A DNA stretch of 64,000 nucleotides, taken from the NCBI RefSeq assembly GCF_013314975.1, contig NZ_JABTYH010000002.1, positions 186,001-250,000 of the forward strand, in the 5' to 3' direction. Positions 1 to 11,094 of the stretch are shown piece by piece. The notes beneath the pieces were generated by a model. It was not told where the DNA came from, made no database searches, and saw nothing but the letters and a program-made list of their open reading frames with translations. The DNA comes from Pseudarthrobacter oxydans. Its GTDB lineage: Bacteria; Actinomycetota; Actinomycetes; Actinomycetales; Micrococcaceae. Made by a program: the position numbers and the translations under genes. Position 1 is the stretch's first letter; the number at the start of each line of letters is the position of its first letter.

Positions 1-25
1 GATGGGCAAGGACCTGACGCACTAG
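1..25 (+). CDS. possible 3' end of a truncated CDS
   Basis: In frame 2 the window opens on codons reading MGKDLTH and then a TAG stop. This could be the C-terminal tail of a gene that begins outside the window. Seven codons are too few to identify a family or to exclude chance. The stretch from here to base 292 holds no convincing gene; only the promoter and RBS region of the next gene is expected there. Confidence 0.25.
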
Positions 26-292
26 GGCAGGCTTGAAACGCAACCAAAAAGGGTAGACGCGGCCCTAGCGTGCGCCGAAGCGCAGGTGCACGATTTAAGT
101 ACCGGATCACAACACCCAATGAGGCCGGATAAGCGCCCCCACTAGCAGGGCGTGCAGTTTGAAAAGGGGACGGGCAGGCTGCGGCCGCCGCTGACCAACC
201 GCGATGCTCAGTCAGGCGCTGGCTTACCCTGCCCCACATGGGGAATCGCGCCCTAACACAATTGGTGAATCGCATCCTTTTCAGGAGCACAA

Positions 293-796
293 ATGTCCAT
301 CACTCCAACAACAGGAATCCGCTCAACCCGGGCAAGGATCGCCCTGGTTCCGCTCCTCTCCCTGGGCCTGCTCGGGGGCTCCGTGGCATTCGCCGGCCCG
401 GCCCAGGCACATGACGACCGGCGTGACGACCGGCACGGGTGTACCGTCAAGCCGCTGGACCCTAAGGACCTCCGCGGCAACAAGGTCGATTTCAGGATCA
501 AGGCCGATTGCGACGGCAAGAAGACTGTCCACATCCGCCAACTCCGCTACGAGGACGAGAAGGGCCCGCGGCGCACGGACGACTTCCTCGGCAGCTCGCA
601 CTTCTACGAGGAATTCGATAAGAAGGACGACGCCAGGATCATCCACAGCGTTGATAAGGTGCGCAACCTGGACAAGAGGGGCGCCGAAGAGGTGTACCAC
701 ATGGTGTCCTACCGGGTGAAGAAGGACAACGGACACTGGTCCGACTGGTCCGAGTGGAAGAAGAGCGACGTCGTTGAAGTAACGAGAGGCCGGTAA
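293..796 (+). CDS. secreted hypothetical protein
   Basis: A 167-residue protein of unknown function. Residues 15-39 form a Sec-type signal peptide (Arg-containing n-region, Leu/Gly-rich core, ending AQA before HDDRRDDR), so the mature protein should be exported. The mature part is very rich in Asp, Lys and Arg, has two cysteines (near residues 50 and 73) that could form a disulfide, and a Trp-containing SDWSEW motif near the C-terminus. The start is supported by AGGAG at about 281-285. It is monocistronic, with a strong terminator just after it. No enzymatic motif was recognised. Confidence 0.8.
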   Translation: MSITPTTGIRSTRARIALVPLLSLGLLGGSVAFAGPAQAHDDRRDDRHGCTVKPLDPKDLRGNKVDFRIKADCDGKKTVHIRQLRYEDEKGPRRTDDFLGSSHFYEEFDKKDDARIIHSVDKVRNLDKRGAEEVYHMVSYRVKKDNGHWSDWSEWKKSDVVEVTRGR

Positions 797-834
797 CCGG
801 TTAGAACAGCACGGATCCATAAAAAGCACAGACG

Positions 835-866
835 AAGAGCCAGGGGCCACGGCCCCTGGCTCTTTT
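835..866 (+). terminator. Rho-independent terminator
   Basis: Two 14-base arms (835-848 and 851-864) form an almost uninterrupted GC-rich hairpin ending in a short T run. It ends the secreted-protein gene and isolates the hyi operon downstream. Confidence 0.85.
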
Positions 867-937
867 GCCATGTGCGGACTGGACCAGGGACCCCGACCAC
901 GCGCCCCTTGACTCCCCCACCCCTCATTCCCTACACT

Positions 938-973
938 TTTCATAAAGCAGAATCTGAATTCCACAAAGCGGAA
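938..973 (+). promoter_or_regulatory. tandem 15-bp dyad operators upstream of hyi
   Basis: TTTCATAAAGCAGAA (938-952) and TTCCACAAAGCGGAA (959-973) match at 12 of 15 positions and start exactly 21 bp apart, about two helical turns. The same motif, TTCCATGATGCGGAA, occurs upstream of uraD at 17070-17084. The half-sites approximate TTCCGC-N3-GCGGAA, a symmetry expected for a dimeric regulator such as the IclR-family AllR. The repeat is seen directly; the regulator is inferred. Confidence 0.55.
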
Positions 974-1034
974 AGTTTGTAAAGACTGGAAGCAGGGGAA
1001 GATGGATCAAAGCCCCTCCTTGGAAGGACCTACG

Positions 1035-1835
1035 ATGACGTACACTGTGAACTGCTCCATCCTCCTCACGGAGCTGCCCCTGCTCGAACGCCCCGCCGCA
1101 GCCAAGGCAGCGGGCTTTGACGCGGTTGAGTTCTGGTGGCCGTTTGAAAGCTCCGTCCCGTCCGACGCGCAGATCACCGAATTCGAGAACGCCATCCAGG
1201 ACGCCGGCGTTCAGCTCACCGGCCTGAACTTTAACGCTGGCAACATGCCCGGCGGCGATCGCGGCCTGGTCTCCTGGAAGGGACGCTGCTCCGAGTTCAA
1301 GGACAACATCGATGTTGTGGCCGGCATCGGCGGGCGACTGGGCTGCAAGGCCTTCAACGCCCTCTACGGCAACCGGCAGGAGGAGTTCACTCCCGAAGAG
1401 CAGGACGAACTGGCGGTCAGGAACCTCGCCGCAGCAGCAGAAGGCGTCGCCCGGATCGGCGGGACAGTCCTCCTCGAACCTGTCAGTGGGGCACCCACGT
1501 ACCCGCTCCTCACCGCCGACGACGCACTCAAGGTCATCGCCCGCGTGAAGGCGGAGGCCGGCGTCGGCAACATCAAGCTCCTCGCCGACTTCTACCACCT
1601 CTCAGTCAACGGCGACGACGTCCAGTCCGTCATCGAAAACCACGCCAAGGACTTCGGCCACATCCAGATCGCGGACAACCCCGGCCGCGGCGCCCCCGGC
1701 ACCGGCACCCTCCCCCTCGGCGAGTGGATCGCCCGCAGCCGTGAACTCGGCTATGAGGGCTACATCGGCCTCGAGTACAAGGAACCGCAGGAAACGGCCT
1801 TCAGCTGGGCCATCCGCGAACACGCCGCCAAGTAA
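1035..1835 (+). CDS. hyi: hydroxypyruvate isomerase
   Basis: A 266-residue xylose-isomerase-like TIM-barrel protein, close to the roughly 258-residue E. coli Hyi, which interconverts hydroxypyruvate and tartronate semialdehyde. Likely metal and catalytic residues are Glu148 (LLEPV), Asp185 and His188 (ADFYHL), Gln211 (IQIADNPGR) and Glu247 (GLEYKE). The ATG at 1035 is chosen because GGAAGGA lies six bases before it; an upstream in-frame ATG at 1002 has no such site. It is the first gene of the glyoxylate operon and lies behind the tandem dyad operator. Confidence 0.93.
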   Translation: MTYTVNCSILLTELPLLERPAAAKAAGFDAVEFWWPFESSVPSDAQITEFENAIQDAGVQLTGLNFNAGNMPGGDRGLVSWKGRCSEFKDNIDVVAGIGGRLGCKAFNALYGNRQEEFTPEEQDELAVRNLAAAAEGVARIGGTVLLEPVSGAPTYPLLTADDALKVIARVKAEAGVGNIKLLADFYHLSVNGDDVQSVIENHAKDFGHIQIADNPGRGAPGTGTLPLGEWIARSRELGYEGYIGLEYKEPQETAFSWAIREHAAK

Positions 1836-1885
1836 TCCCCACCCGCCTGCCGCACCACCACAGACTTCCAGAAAAGAGAACCATC

Positions 1886-2764
1886 ATGAGCAACGTTGCA
1901 GTTATCGGACTCGGAATCATGGGCCTGCCCATGGCCATCAACCTGGTCAAGGCCGGCCACACCGTCACCGGCTTCAACCGGAGCCAGGACAAGACCGACA
2001 AGCTCGTCTCCGAAGGCGGCAAGGGCGCCACCAGCATCGCGGACGCCGTCAAGGATGCCGACGTCGTCATCACCATGGTGCCGGACTCCCCCGACGTCGA
2101 GGGCGTCGTCAGCGGCAAGGACGGTGTCTTCGCCAACGCCAGGCAGGGCACGTTGTGGATCGACGCGTCCAGCATCCGCCCCGACGTCGCCAAGCGCCTG
2201 TCCGATGAAGCCCGCGAGGCCGGCATCCGCCCCCTCGACGCCCCGGTCTCCGGCGGGGAACAGGGTGCCATCGACGCCGTCCTCTCCATCATGGTCGGTG
2301 GCGACAAGGAAGACTTCGAGGCAGCCTCGGACGTCCTGAACGCCGTCGGCAAGACCATCGTCCACGTCGGCCCCTCCGGCTCCGGCCAGACCGTCAAGGC
2401 AGCCAACCAGCTCATCGTCGCCGTCAACATCGAGGTCCTTGCCGAGGCCATCGCTTTCCTTGAGGCCTACGGCGTGGACACCGACGCAGCCCTCAAGGTC
2501 CTCGGCGGCGGCCTGGCCGGCTCCAAGGTCCTCGACCAGAAGGGCCAGAAGATGCTGGACCGCAACTTCGACCCCGGCTTCCGCCTGGCCCTGCACCACA
2601 AGGACCTCGGCATCGTCACCTCCGCCGCCCGCGAAGCCAACGTCGCCGTCCCCCTCGGCGCCGTCGTCGCCCAGCTCGTTGCCGCCACCGTCAACCAGGG
2701 CGACGGCGCACTGGACCACTCAGGACTCTTCAAGCAGGTCCTCCAGCTCAGCGGCCGGAAATAA
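1886..2764 (+). CDS. glxR: 2-hydroxy-3-oxopropionate (tartronate semialdehyde) reductase
   Basis: A 292-residue beta-hydroxyacid dehydrogenase that reduces tartronate semialdehyde to D-glycerate with NAD(P)H. The Rossmann motif GLGIMG is at residues 8-13, the substrate-binding SGGEQGA at 122-128, and the catalytic lysine is Lys171 in GQTVKAANQ. All family hallmarks are intact and the length is normal. It lies 50 bases after hyi on the same strand, between hyi and gcl, which fits the glyoxylate-to-glycerate pathway. GarR-type naming is equally possible; the context favours GlxR. Confidence 0.93.
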   Translation: MSNVAVIGLGIMGLPMAINLVKAGHTVTGFNRSQDKTDKLVSEGGKGATSIADAVKDADVVITMVPDSPDVEGVVSGKDGVFANARQGTLWIDASSIRPDVAKRLSDEAREAGIRPLDAPVSGGEQGAIDAVLSIMVGGDKEDFEAASDVLNAVGKTIVHVGPSGSGQTVKAANQLIVAVNIEVLAEAIAFLEAYGVDTDAALKVLGGGLAGSKVLDQKGQKMLDRNFDPGFRLALHHKDLGIVTSAAREANVAVPLGAVVAQLVAATVNQGDGALDHSGLFKQVLQLSGRK

Positions 2765-2800
2765 GCACCAGCGCCACAGGCGCCTCAGAAAAACCAGCAG

Positions 2801-2838
2801 GGGACCCGCCGTCGTCCATGAAAACGACGGCGGCTCCC
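2801..2838 (+). terminator. intra-operon hairpin between glxR and gcl
   Basis: A 10-bp perfect stem (2806-2815 with 2824-2833), extended by four more pairs after one mismatch, closes an 8-base loop. No T tract follows, so it is more likely an RNA-processing, stability or attenuation element than a full terminator. Confidence 0.5.
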
Positions 2839-2894
2839 TTAGCACACCCAATAACAGCCCAAAAGGGCCCCTAAAGTTTCCCAAGGAGCACACC

Positions 2895-4673
<1,779 letters not shown>

Positions 4674-4703
4674 ACCCTGCAGGCCCTGGAAAGAAAGACA
4701 GCC

Positions 4704-5918
4704 ATGCGCATCGTCATTGCCCCGGACAAGTTCAAGGGGTCGTTGTCCGCCCCCGAAGTCTGTGCGCACCTTGAGAAAGGGCTGCAGCGAGGCGCGGGCA
4801 ACAACCTTGACGTGGTCCGGATTCCCGTAGCCGACGGCGGTGAGGGCACCCTCGACGCCGCCGTCGGCTCGGGCTTCACCCGCCGCAGCGCCGTGGTGGC
4901 CGGACCAACGGGGGAACCGGTCACGGCCGAGTTCGCCGTCCGGGGCAATGAGGCCGTCATCGAGATGGCCGCGGCCTCGGGCCTGGCGCTTCTCCCCGCC
5001 CGTGCCCTGGTGGACGGGCGCCCGGGCTCGACGGCGGCCCGCACCGCCACGAGCCTGGGCACCGGCCAGCTCATCCGTGCCGCCCTGGATGCCGGCTGCA
5101 ACCGCATCATCCTGGGCGTGGGCGGCAGTGCCAATACCGACGGCGGCGCCGGAGTCCTGCAGGGCCTCGGCGCCAGGCTCCTCGATGCCGCGGGCAACGA
5201 CCTTCCGGCCGGCGGCGCCGCCTTGGCCCGCCTGGACCGGATCGACTTCAGCGGGTTTGAACCCCGGCTGAAGGACACACGCTTTGTGCTGGCGTCCGAC
5301 GTCGACAATCCCCTGCTGGGCGCCCAGGGCGCCGCGGCGATTTTCGGCCCGCAGAAAGGCGCCACACAACAGGACGTCGGCATGCTCGACGCCGCCCTGG
5401 CCAGGTTTGTCGAAGTCCTGGCCAGGGAAATCGGTTCGGAAGGCCCGTCCAACAGGGCCTTCAAAGCGGCGGAAGCGCCGGGCGCCGGAGCGGCGGGAGG
5501 CGTTGGCTACGCAGCCATCGCCGTCCTTGCCGCAACCCGGCGCCCGGGCATCGACGTCGTGCTCGAATTCACCGGCCTCGCCGAACGGCTGGCCGGCGCC
5601 GACCTGGTGATCACCGGCGAAGGCAGCCTGGACGAACAAAGCCTGCTGGGCAAGACCCCCATGGGCGTAGCCCGGGCAGCCGCCGCGCAGGGCGTCCCCG
5701 TGATTGCCGTCTGCGGGCGGACCACCCTGGCCGAGGGGCAGGCGGGCGCCGCCGGATTCGAGGACGTTTACGCTTTGACCGAGCTTGAAAGCAATGTAGA
5801 CAGGTGCATAGCAGAGGCAGCGCCGCTTCTGGAGCAGCTAGGCACACAGATCAGCGGAAGGCTGGCAGCCACCACGCTGTCCCGCTCCGCAACCACCAAG
5901 GAGGACCTCCATGTCTGA
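4704..5918 (+). CDS. glxK: glycerate kinase (GarK/GlxK family)
   Basis: A 404-residue glycerate kinase of the bacterial GlxK/GarK family, which phosphorylates D-glycerate to phosphoglycerate. Visible family motifs are the N-terminal [11 protein letters not shown], the GGEGTLDA stretch, [11 protein letters not shown] and GEGSLDEQS. It is slightly longer than usual because of an Ala/Ser-rich C-terminal tail. It starts 30 bases after gcl, and its last 8 bases overlap the allB start, indicating translational coupling. It is the last step of the glyoxylate pathway in this operon. Confidence 0.93.
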   Translation: MRIVIAPDKFKGSLSAPEVCAHLEKGLQRGAGNNLDVVRIPVADGGEGTLDAAVGSGFTRRSAVVAGPTGEPVTAEFAVRGNEAVIEMAAASGLALLPARALVDGRPGSTAARTATSLGTGQLIRAALDAGCNRIILGVGGSANTDGGAGVLQGLGARLLDAAGNDLPAGGAALARLDRIDFSGFEPRLKDTRFVLASDVDNPLLGAQGAAAIFGPQKGATQQDVGMLDAALARFVEVLAREIGSEGPSNRAFKAAEAPGAGAAGGVGYAAIAVLAATRRPGIDVVLEFTGLAERLAGADLVITGEGSLDEQSLLGKTPMGVARAAAAQGVPVIAVCGRTTLAEGQAGAAGFEDVYALTELESNVDRCIAEAAPLLEQLGTQISGRLAATTLSRSATTKEDLHV

Positions 5919-7254
5919 AGAACGTTTTGACCTGGTCATCCGCGGCCAGCGCATCCTCACCACCGCCGGCCTGGCTCCCCGTGAAGTGGGCGTCCGCGGC
6001 GGAAAGATCGTGGCCCTCGAGCCGCTGGGCAACGGCCTGGCCGGCGCGGAAGTCATTGAACTGGCTGACGACGAAACCCTCATCCCCGGCCTGGTGGACA
6101 CGCACGTCCACGTCAACGAGCCCGGCCGTACCGAGTGGGAAGGCTTCGCCTCCGCCACCCGTGCGGCGGCGGCAGGCGGCGTCACCACCATCATCGACAT
6201 GCCGCTGAACTCCGTCCCGCCCACCACCACCGTGGCAAACCTCAAGCTCAAGCGTGAGGTGGCCGAGGACCAGGCGTTCGTCGACGTCGGGTTCTGGGGC
6301 GGCGCGATTCCCGGGAACAAAGGCGACCTGCGCGCCCTGCATGACGAAGGCGTGTTCGGCTTCAAGTGCTTCCTCCTGCACTCCGGCGTGGACGAGTTCC
6401 CGCACCTGGACGCGGACGAGATGGAGGAGGACATGGCCGAGCTCAAGTCCTTCGACTCGCTCATGATCGTCCACGCCGAGGACTCGCACGCCATCGACCG
6501 CGCCCCGCACCCCGGCGGCGACCACTACCAGACCTTCCTGGCCTCCCGCCCGCGCGGCGCCGAGAACAAGGCCATCGCCGAGGTCATCGAACGGGCCCGC
6601 TGGACCGGTGCGCGCGCGCACATCCTGCACCTCTCGTCGTCGGACGCGTTGCCCATGATTGCCAGCGCAAAGCGCGACGGCGTGAAGCTCACCGTGGAGA
6701 CATGCCCGCACTACCTCACGCTGATGGCCGAGGAAATCCCGGACGGCGCCACCGCCTACAAGTGCTGCCCGCCCATCCGTGAAGCCTCCAACCGCGAGCT
6801 GCTGTGGCAGGGCCTGCTGGACGGCACTATCGACTGCATCGTCTCGGACCACTCCCCCTCCACCCTGGACCTGAAAGACCTGGAGAACGGTGACTTCGCC
6901 GTGGCCTGGGGCGGCGTCTCGTCGCTCCAGCTGGGGCTCTCACTGATCTGGACCGAAGCCCGCCACCGCGGCATCCCGCTGGAGCAGGTGGTGTCCTGGA
7001 TGGGCGAGAAGCCCGCCGCCCTGGCCCGGCTCTCCACCAAGGGACAGCTGGCCCTGGGCTACGACGCCGACTTCGCCGTCTTCGCCCCGGACGAGGCCTT
7101 CGTGGTGGACGTCTCCAAGCTGAAGCACAAGAACCCCATCACCCCGTACGACGGCAAGGCCCTCTCCGGTGTGGTCCGCAAGACCTTCCTGCGCGGCGCC
7201 GTCGTGGACGGACAGACCCCCACGGGCAAACTGATCCGCCGCGGCGGAGTCTAA
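5911..7254 (+). CDS. allB: allantoinase
   Basis: A 447-residue cyclic amidohydrolase that opens the hydantoin ring of allantoin to give allantoate. The metal-binding HxH is His65/His67 ([11 protein letters not shown]), the bridging lysine is Lys152 (FKCFLLHSG), further ligands lie in MIVHAED and HILHLSSS, and the Asp is in [10 protein letters not shown] strong AAGGAGG precedes the start, which overlaps glxK by 8 bases. Its place in the glyoxylate operon fits: allantoate breakdown releases glyoxylate. No allantoate amidohydrolase or ureidoglycolate enzyme is present here, so the middle steps must be encoded elsewhere. Confidence 0.95.
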   Translation: MSEERFDLVIRGQRILTTAGLAPREVGVRGGKIVALEPLGNGLAGAEVIELADDETLIPGLVDTHVHVNEPGRTEWEGFASATRAAAAGGVTTIIDMPLNSVPPTTTVANLKLKREVAEDQAFVDVGFWGGAIPGNKGDLRALHDEGVFGFKCFLLHSGVDEFPHLDADEMEEDMAELKSFDSLMIVHAEDSHAIDRAPHPGGDHYQTFLASRPRGAENKAIAEVIERARWTGARAHILHLSSSDALPMIASAKRDGVKLTVETCPHYLTLMAEEIPDGATAYKCCPPIREASNRELLWQGLLDGTIDCIVSDHSPSTLDLKDLENGDFAVAWGGVSSLQLGLSLIWTEARHRGIPLEQVVSWMGEKPAALARLSTKGQLALGYDADFAVFAPDEAFVVDVSKLKHKNPITPYDGKALSGVVRKTFLRGAVVDGQTPTGKLIRRGGV

Positions 7255-7263
7255 GGACGCGCC

Positions 7264-7950
7264 ATGGCAGTGGAAGCCCACCATCCGAGGACGGGGGCAC
7301 GTCCCGGATCCATCGCCAGGCCTGCCGCCACCGGGGCAACCGCCCGCGGCCTCGCCATGTGGGTGGTCCCGGAAGAAGGCACCAGCCCGGAACTCCTGGC
7401 CCGCGCCGCCCGGCTGGTCCTGGCCAGGGCCCTCGAAACTGCTCCGGAGGCGGAAGTCCACTGGCCCGCCGCCGGAGCTCCCACGCCGGGGTCCTCCGCC
7501 GACAAGGGGGGAGCCGCAGACGACTCCTCTCATTCTCCCTCCGCGGCGGAGGACCCTCCCGGCGCCCCCTGCGGGGCACCAGGGGAGGACGACGGCGGCA
7601 CCCGGCTGCCGCCGTCGGCCGGCCCCGTGAGCCGCATGGCAGTGGACCTCGCCACTGACCAGGTCCTCCTGGACGGGCGGCGGGTGCCGCTGACCGGCGT
7701 CGAATTCAAGGTCCTCCGGTACCTGGTCACCCACCTCTCCCGCACTGTGGGCAGGGAGGAACTGCAGGAGTTCCTGGACTCGTTCGAAACCCCCGGCGCC
7801 TCGGCCCGGTCCATCGATGTGTACGTGGGGAGGATCCGTCGCAAGCTCGGGAATGCCCGCCATGCCGTGGCCACCGTCAGGGGCGGCGGCTACCAGTTTG
7901 TGCCCGGTTCCTGCGCCACCGTCCGCGGACCGGCGGAATACTGCATATGA
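7264..7950 (+). CDS. orphan winged-helix (OmpR/PhoB C-terminal type) DNA-binding protein
   Basis: A 228-residue protein. The C-terminal ~100 residues are a Trans_reg_C winged helix (LTGVEFKVLRYLV, recognition-helix region ARSIDVYVGRIRRKLG, then VATVRGGGYQFV). The N-terminal half has no receiver Asp or other receiver motifs; it is Pro/Gly/Ala-rich and probably partly disordered. AAGGA sits directly after the allB stop, 10 bases before the ATG, so it is probably the last gene of the allantoin/glyoxylate operon. A role in regulating this operon is plausible, but its lack of a phospho-acceptor domain leaves the signal unknown. Confidence 0.75.
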   Translation: MAVEAHHPRTGARPGSIARPAATGATARGLAMWVVPEEGTSPELLARAARLVLARALETAPEAEVHWPAAGAPTPGSSADKGGAADDSSHSPSAAEDPPGAPCGAPGEDDGGTRLPPSAGPVSRMAVDLATDQVLLDGRRVPLTGVEFKVLRYLVTHLSRTVGREELQEFLDSFETPGASARSIDVYVGRIRRKLGNARHAVATVRGGGYQFVPGSCATVRGPAEYCI

Positions 7951-8030
7951 CGCCGGAGTTGTATCACTGAGCGGGAAGCCGCTTCACTTGATGTTTTGCC
8001 AGTAATGACAAAGTCTTCCAAAGGAACACC

Positions 8031-8510
8031 ATGAGCCCCACCCTGACCACCAAGCTCCAGCCCGGAACCCCGGCCCCTGACTTCACCCTTCAGGATGCCC
8101 AGGGCCGGGAGACTGCCTTGGCCGATTACCGTGGCAAGAACGTCATCGTGTACTTCTACCCGAAGGCCGCCACCCCCGGCTGCACCACCGAGGCCTGCGA
8201 CTTCCGCGACAGCCTGGCCTCGCTCCAGGGCAAGGGCTACGAGGTCATTGGCATCTCCCCCGACGCCCCCGAGGCCCTGGCCGGCTTCACCGGGGACTTC
8301 GGACTGACCTTCCCGCTGCTCTCCGACCCGGACCACGCAGTTGCCCTGGCCTACGGCGCCTGGGGCGAGAAGCTGGTCAACGGCGAAATCACCGAAGGGA
8401 TTGTCCGTTCCACAGTCGTGCTGGACCCCGAAGGCAACGTCGTCCTGGCGCAGTACCAGGTCAAGGCCGACGGCCACGTGGCCGCCCTGAAGGAAGCCCT
8501 GGGAATCTGA
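8031..8510 (+). CDS. bcp: thioredoxin-dependent thiol peroxidase (peroxiredoxin Q/BCP)
   Basis: A 159-residue peroxiredoxin of the BCP/PrxQ class, which reduces hydrogen peroxide and organic hydroperoxides using thioredoxin. The peroxidatic Cys51 and resolving Cys56 lie in ATPGCTTEACDFRD, the five-residue spacing typical of atypical 2-Cys BCP proteins. AAAGGA precedes the ATG. It is a single gene convergent with the MFS transporter, with a palindromic spacer between them. Confidence 0.93.
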   Translation: MSPTLTTKLQPGTPAPDFTLQDAQGRETALADYRGKNVIVYFYPKAATPGCTTEACDFRDSLASLQGKGYEVIGISPDAPEALAGFTGDFGLTFPLLSDPDHAVALAYGAWGEKLVNGEITEGIVRSTVVLDPEGNVVLAQYQVKADGHVAALKEALGI

Positions 8511-8540
8511 CCCCTCCCCGATCCTCTCTCACTTACTGCA

Positions 8541-8634
8541 GCTTTTCCCCAAACGCTCCCGCACTCAACGCGGCTTTTCCCCGAACGCTCCCGCGCTGGC
8601 CGCCAGTTCACTGGCCGCCCGTGCGGGGGCGTTC
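8541..8634. repeat. direct and inverted repeats in convergent spacer
   Basis: A unit reading GCTTTTCCCC(A/G)AACGCTCCCGC occurs twice in tandem (starting near 8541 and 8573). An inverted partner, roughly GTGCGGGGGCGTTC, follows at 8621-8634. The second copy and the inverted copy form a long imperfect hairpin (8583-8634) between the convergent bcp and MFS genes, so it may end transcription in both directions. It looks like a dispersed palindromic repeat. Confidence 0.6.
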
Positions 8635-8639
8635 GGTGC

Positions 8640-10136
8640 TTATGCGGCTGTGTCCGTCGCCCGCGCCTCTTCTGCCGCCGCCTGTGCGTACGACGCCGAA
8701 ACCCGGCGGTAGACCGGCGTAAGGAAAGCCAGCAGCGCTGCGATGATCATGATGACCCCGGCCACGAGGAAGACGAGGGCGATGCCGCGGGAGGTGCCCT
8801 CGCCCAGCAGCGGGGCCAACTGGGCAGCGCCGTCGGCGGACCGGGCGTAGGGGATGATCCAGAACTGGGCGATCGGGGCGATAAGGAACGCCGTCACGGG
8901 CGAGGCCGCAGATTCGAAGGCCATGGCGAACCCGAACACCCGGCCCTGCCGCTGCAACGGCACCACCTGCTGGATGACAGTCTGCTCGGCTGCCTCCACG
9001 AAGGGGACCAGGACCAGGTAGGCCCAGATGCCGGCGATGTAGAGCCACGCCCACTCCCGGATTGTGAAAACCGCACCGAGGAAGCCCATGAGGGCCACCG
9101 CAAGGAGCAGCGTCCGCAAGGGGTTGGACCCCAGTCCGAACTTGCCGATCAGCGCGCCTCCCACAAGGATTCCCGTGAACCCCACGGCGGAAAAGATTCC
9201 CCACAGCTCCACAGGGAACATCTCCAGGCCATAGGGGTCCATCAGGGCCATGTAGACGCCGCCAATGAAGTTGTTGAATGTGGAGAACAGGATCAGGGCG
9301 AACAGCCCGGAAATGGCCAGCACGGCAGCGAGCGAGCCGCGCAGGTCGAAGCTTCCATGGGCATCCGTGGCCGCTGCCCGGACTTCCTCGGGCATCCGCA
9401 GGGTGAGCAGGTGCAGGAACGCCAGTGCCGTGAGCGCCAGCGCGACGGCGATGGTCCAGCCCATCCCGAGCAGCCCCACCGAGAGCCCGGAAAGCACGGA
9501 CGTGACTATGAACATCAGTCCCTGCACCATGCCCACCAGCCCGTTGGCGTTGGCGCGGCGGTCCGGCTCGATCAGGATGGTCACCGTGGTGGACAGGGCA
9601 ATGTTGCGCATGTTTTCAACCACCGCGCCGATCAGGATGACCAGCGTGAAAACCCAGAACCACGGCCGGGCCAGGTCCAGCAGCCAGGCGGTGGGCGTCA
9701 GCAGGAACATGGCCCCGGACAGTGCAAACATCACCAGGGTGAAGGCCGCGGCGAAGCGCATCACTCCCAGTTTGCGGTAGCGGTCAACGAAGGTGCCGAA
9801 GCTGATGCTGGAAGCGGCGATCAGCAGCATGTACGCGCCGCCCACCACTCCGGTGGCGATCACGTTGCGCGTCTCCAGGTACACCCAGAAGGTCAGCGCG
9901 AACCAGAGATAGCTGGTGGTGAGGTTGGCGGCCGCGGTGTTCACCAGGATCCCGGCGAAGGTGCGGGACCGCTGCGCCGGGGTGCGCACAGAAGTGTCGA
10001 CGGCGTCCGGATCAGTCAGGTGCGGAACGTCGCCCCCATCGGGCGCGGCGGACGCCACTGCAACGTCCTCGCCAAGTCTTTTCCCGCCGTCGGAAGCCGC
10101 AGCGGCGCGCGGCGGGACCGGCTCCTGCTCGGTCAT
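8640..10136 (-). CDS. MFS transporter
   Basis: A 498-residue major facilitator superfamily protein with about twelve hydrophobic segments starting near residue 60. An N-terminal ~50-residue charged, Pro/Ala-rich cytoplasmic extension precedes them. FVDRYRKLG in the loop after TM2 resembles the MFS motif A region. The substrate cannot be read from sequence; drug or metabolite efflux is typical of this type. A TACACT -10 box seven bases before the ATG suggests a leaderless transcript. Confidence 0.85.
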   Translation of the reverse strand: MTEQEPVPPRAAAASDGGKRLGEDVAVASAAPDGGDVPHLTDPDAVDTSVRTPAQRSRTFAGILVNTAAANLTTSYLWFALTFWVYLETRNVIATGVVGGAYMLLIAASSISFGTFVDRYRKLGVMRFAAAFTLVMFALSGAMFLLTPTAWLLDLARPWFWVFTLVILIGAVVENMRNIALSTTVTILIEPDRRANANGLVGMVQGLMFIVTSVLSGLSVGLLGMGWTIAVALALTALAFLHLLTLRMPEEVRAAATDAHGSFDLRGSLAAVLAISGLFALILFSTFNNFIGGVYMALMDPYGLEMFPVELWGIFSAVGFTGILVGGALIGKFGLGSNPLRTLLLAVALMGFLGAVFTIREWAWLYIAGIWAYLVLVPFVEAAEQTVIQQVVPLQRQGRVFGFAMAFESAASPVTAFLIAPIAQFWIIPYARSADGAAQLAPLLGEGTSRGIALVFLVAGVIMIIAALLAFLTPVYRRVSASYAQAAAEEARATDTAA

Positions 10137-10195
10137 GCGTCCCAGTGTAATGACAACCCGGGAGCAGGGACACGGTCAGGGTTTGGGGTTTTTGG

Positions 10196-10399
10196 TCAGC
10201 GCTTGTCGCGGTCGCTGAATTCCTCGTCCAGCTCGTAGTGGCGGAACTCGGTTTCGCGGTCCGATTCGCCATCCACCACCATCTCGTGGTCGAGCTGGCG
10301 CTGGACCTGGCTGTCCAGGACCTGCAGTTCCTGGTCCGTTACCTTTTCCAGGTCCTCCGGAAACTGGTCGTCCGGAGTGAGGTGCAGCTTGTCGTTCAT
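10196..10399 (-). CDS. small acidic hypothetical protein
   Basis: A 67-residue, strongly acidic, charged protein (MNDKLHLTPDDQFPEDLEK...), probably cytosolic and partly helical, with no recognised domain. An alternative ATG four codons upstream (10411) would give 71 residues. It ends 60 bases after the MFS start on the same strand, and the GNAT gene is divergent. The codon pattern favours coding over the opposite-strand frame. Function unknown. Confidence 0.6.
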   Translation of the reverse strand: MNDKLHLTPDDQFPEDLEKVTDQELQVLDSQVQRQLDHEMVVDGESDRETEFRHYELDEEFSDRDKR

Positions 10400-10510
10400 T
10401 GTGCCCGCCATGTCTATCCGCAGTTGCCGTGTCGGTACAGTGTAGCGGTGCTTTCGCCGGCAGATGCAGGCGCCGTTGCAGGAGGCACGACCCGATGACA
10501 GGATGGCCGC

Positions 10511-11089
10511 ATGGGCATCGAGGTCCGTCCCGCAACCAGCTTCGAGGACGTCAAAACCATGGTCGGACCCAAGCGGCCTGACGCCAACGTCTGCTGGTGC
10601 CTGAGCTACCGCATCCCGTCGAAGCAGAACCAGGCCCTGCGCGGGACCGAGCGCGGGGAGCTGGTGAAGCAGCTGGTGGCACAGGATCCCCCGCCGGGAG
10701 TCCTGGCGTACGACGGCGGCGAAGTAGTTGGGTGGGCGGCGGTCCACCCCCGCGCGGACACCAGTTTTGCCGGCAACCGAAAGATCCCGCATGTGGACGA
10801 CGAAAAGGTGTGGTCCATCTGGTGCATCAGGGTGCGGCCCGGGTACCGGGGCAAAGGAATCTCGCACCAGCTGCTGGCCGGCGCGGTGGACATGGCCCGG
10901 ACCTACGGGGCGCCGGCAGTCGAGGGGTACCCGGTGGACAACGGCGGCCGGAAAGTGGACCTCACCATGGCCTATGTGGGCACGCGCAAACTGTTTGAGG
11001 ATGCGGGCTTCACCAAGGCCGCGAACACCGGTTCCGTACTCAACGGGTTCCCGCGGGTCCTGATGCGGCTGGAGCTTCAGCCGCACTGA
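10511..11089 (+). CDS. GNAT family N-acetyltransferase
   Basis: A 192-residue protein with the GNAT acetyl-CoA-binding motif A: WCIRVRPGYRGKGISHQLL contains the R-G-x-G-K/I pattern, followed by a helix leading to the EGYPVD strand. It probably acetylates a small-molecule amine or a protein; the substrate is unknown. A CAGGAT box lies six bases before the ATG with no SD sequence, suggesting a leaderless mRNA. It is convergent with the 39-residue membrane peptide, separated by only five bases. Confidence 0.85.
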   Translation: MGIEVRPATSFEDVKTMVGPKRPDANVCWCLSYRIPSKQNQALRGTERGELVKQLVAQDPPPGVLAYDGGEVVGWAAVHPRADTSFAGNRKIPHVDDEKVWSIWCIRVRPGYRGKGISHQLLAGAVDMARTYGAPAVEGYPVDNGGRKVDLTMAYVGTRKLFEDAGFTKAANTGSVLNGFPRVLMRLELQPH

Positions 11090-11094
11090 TGGTG

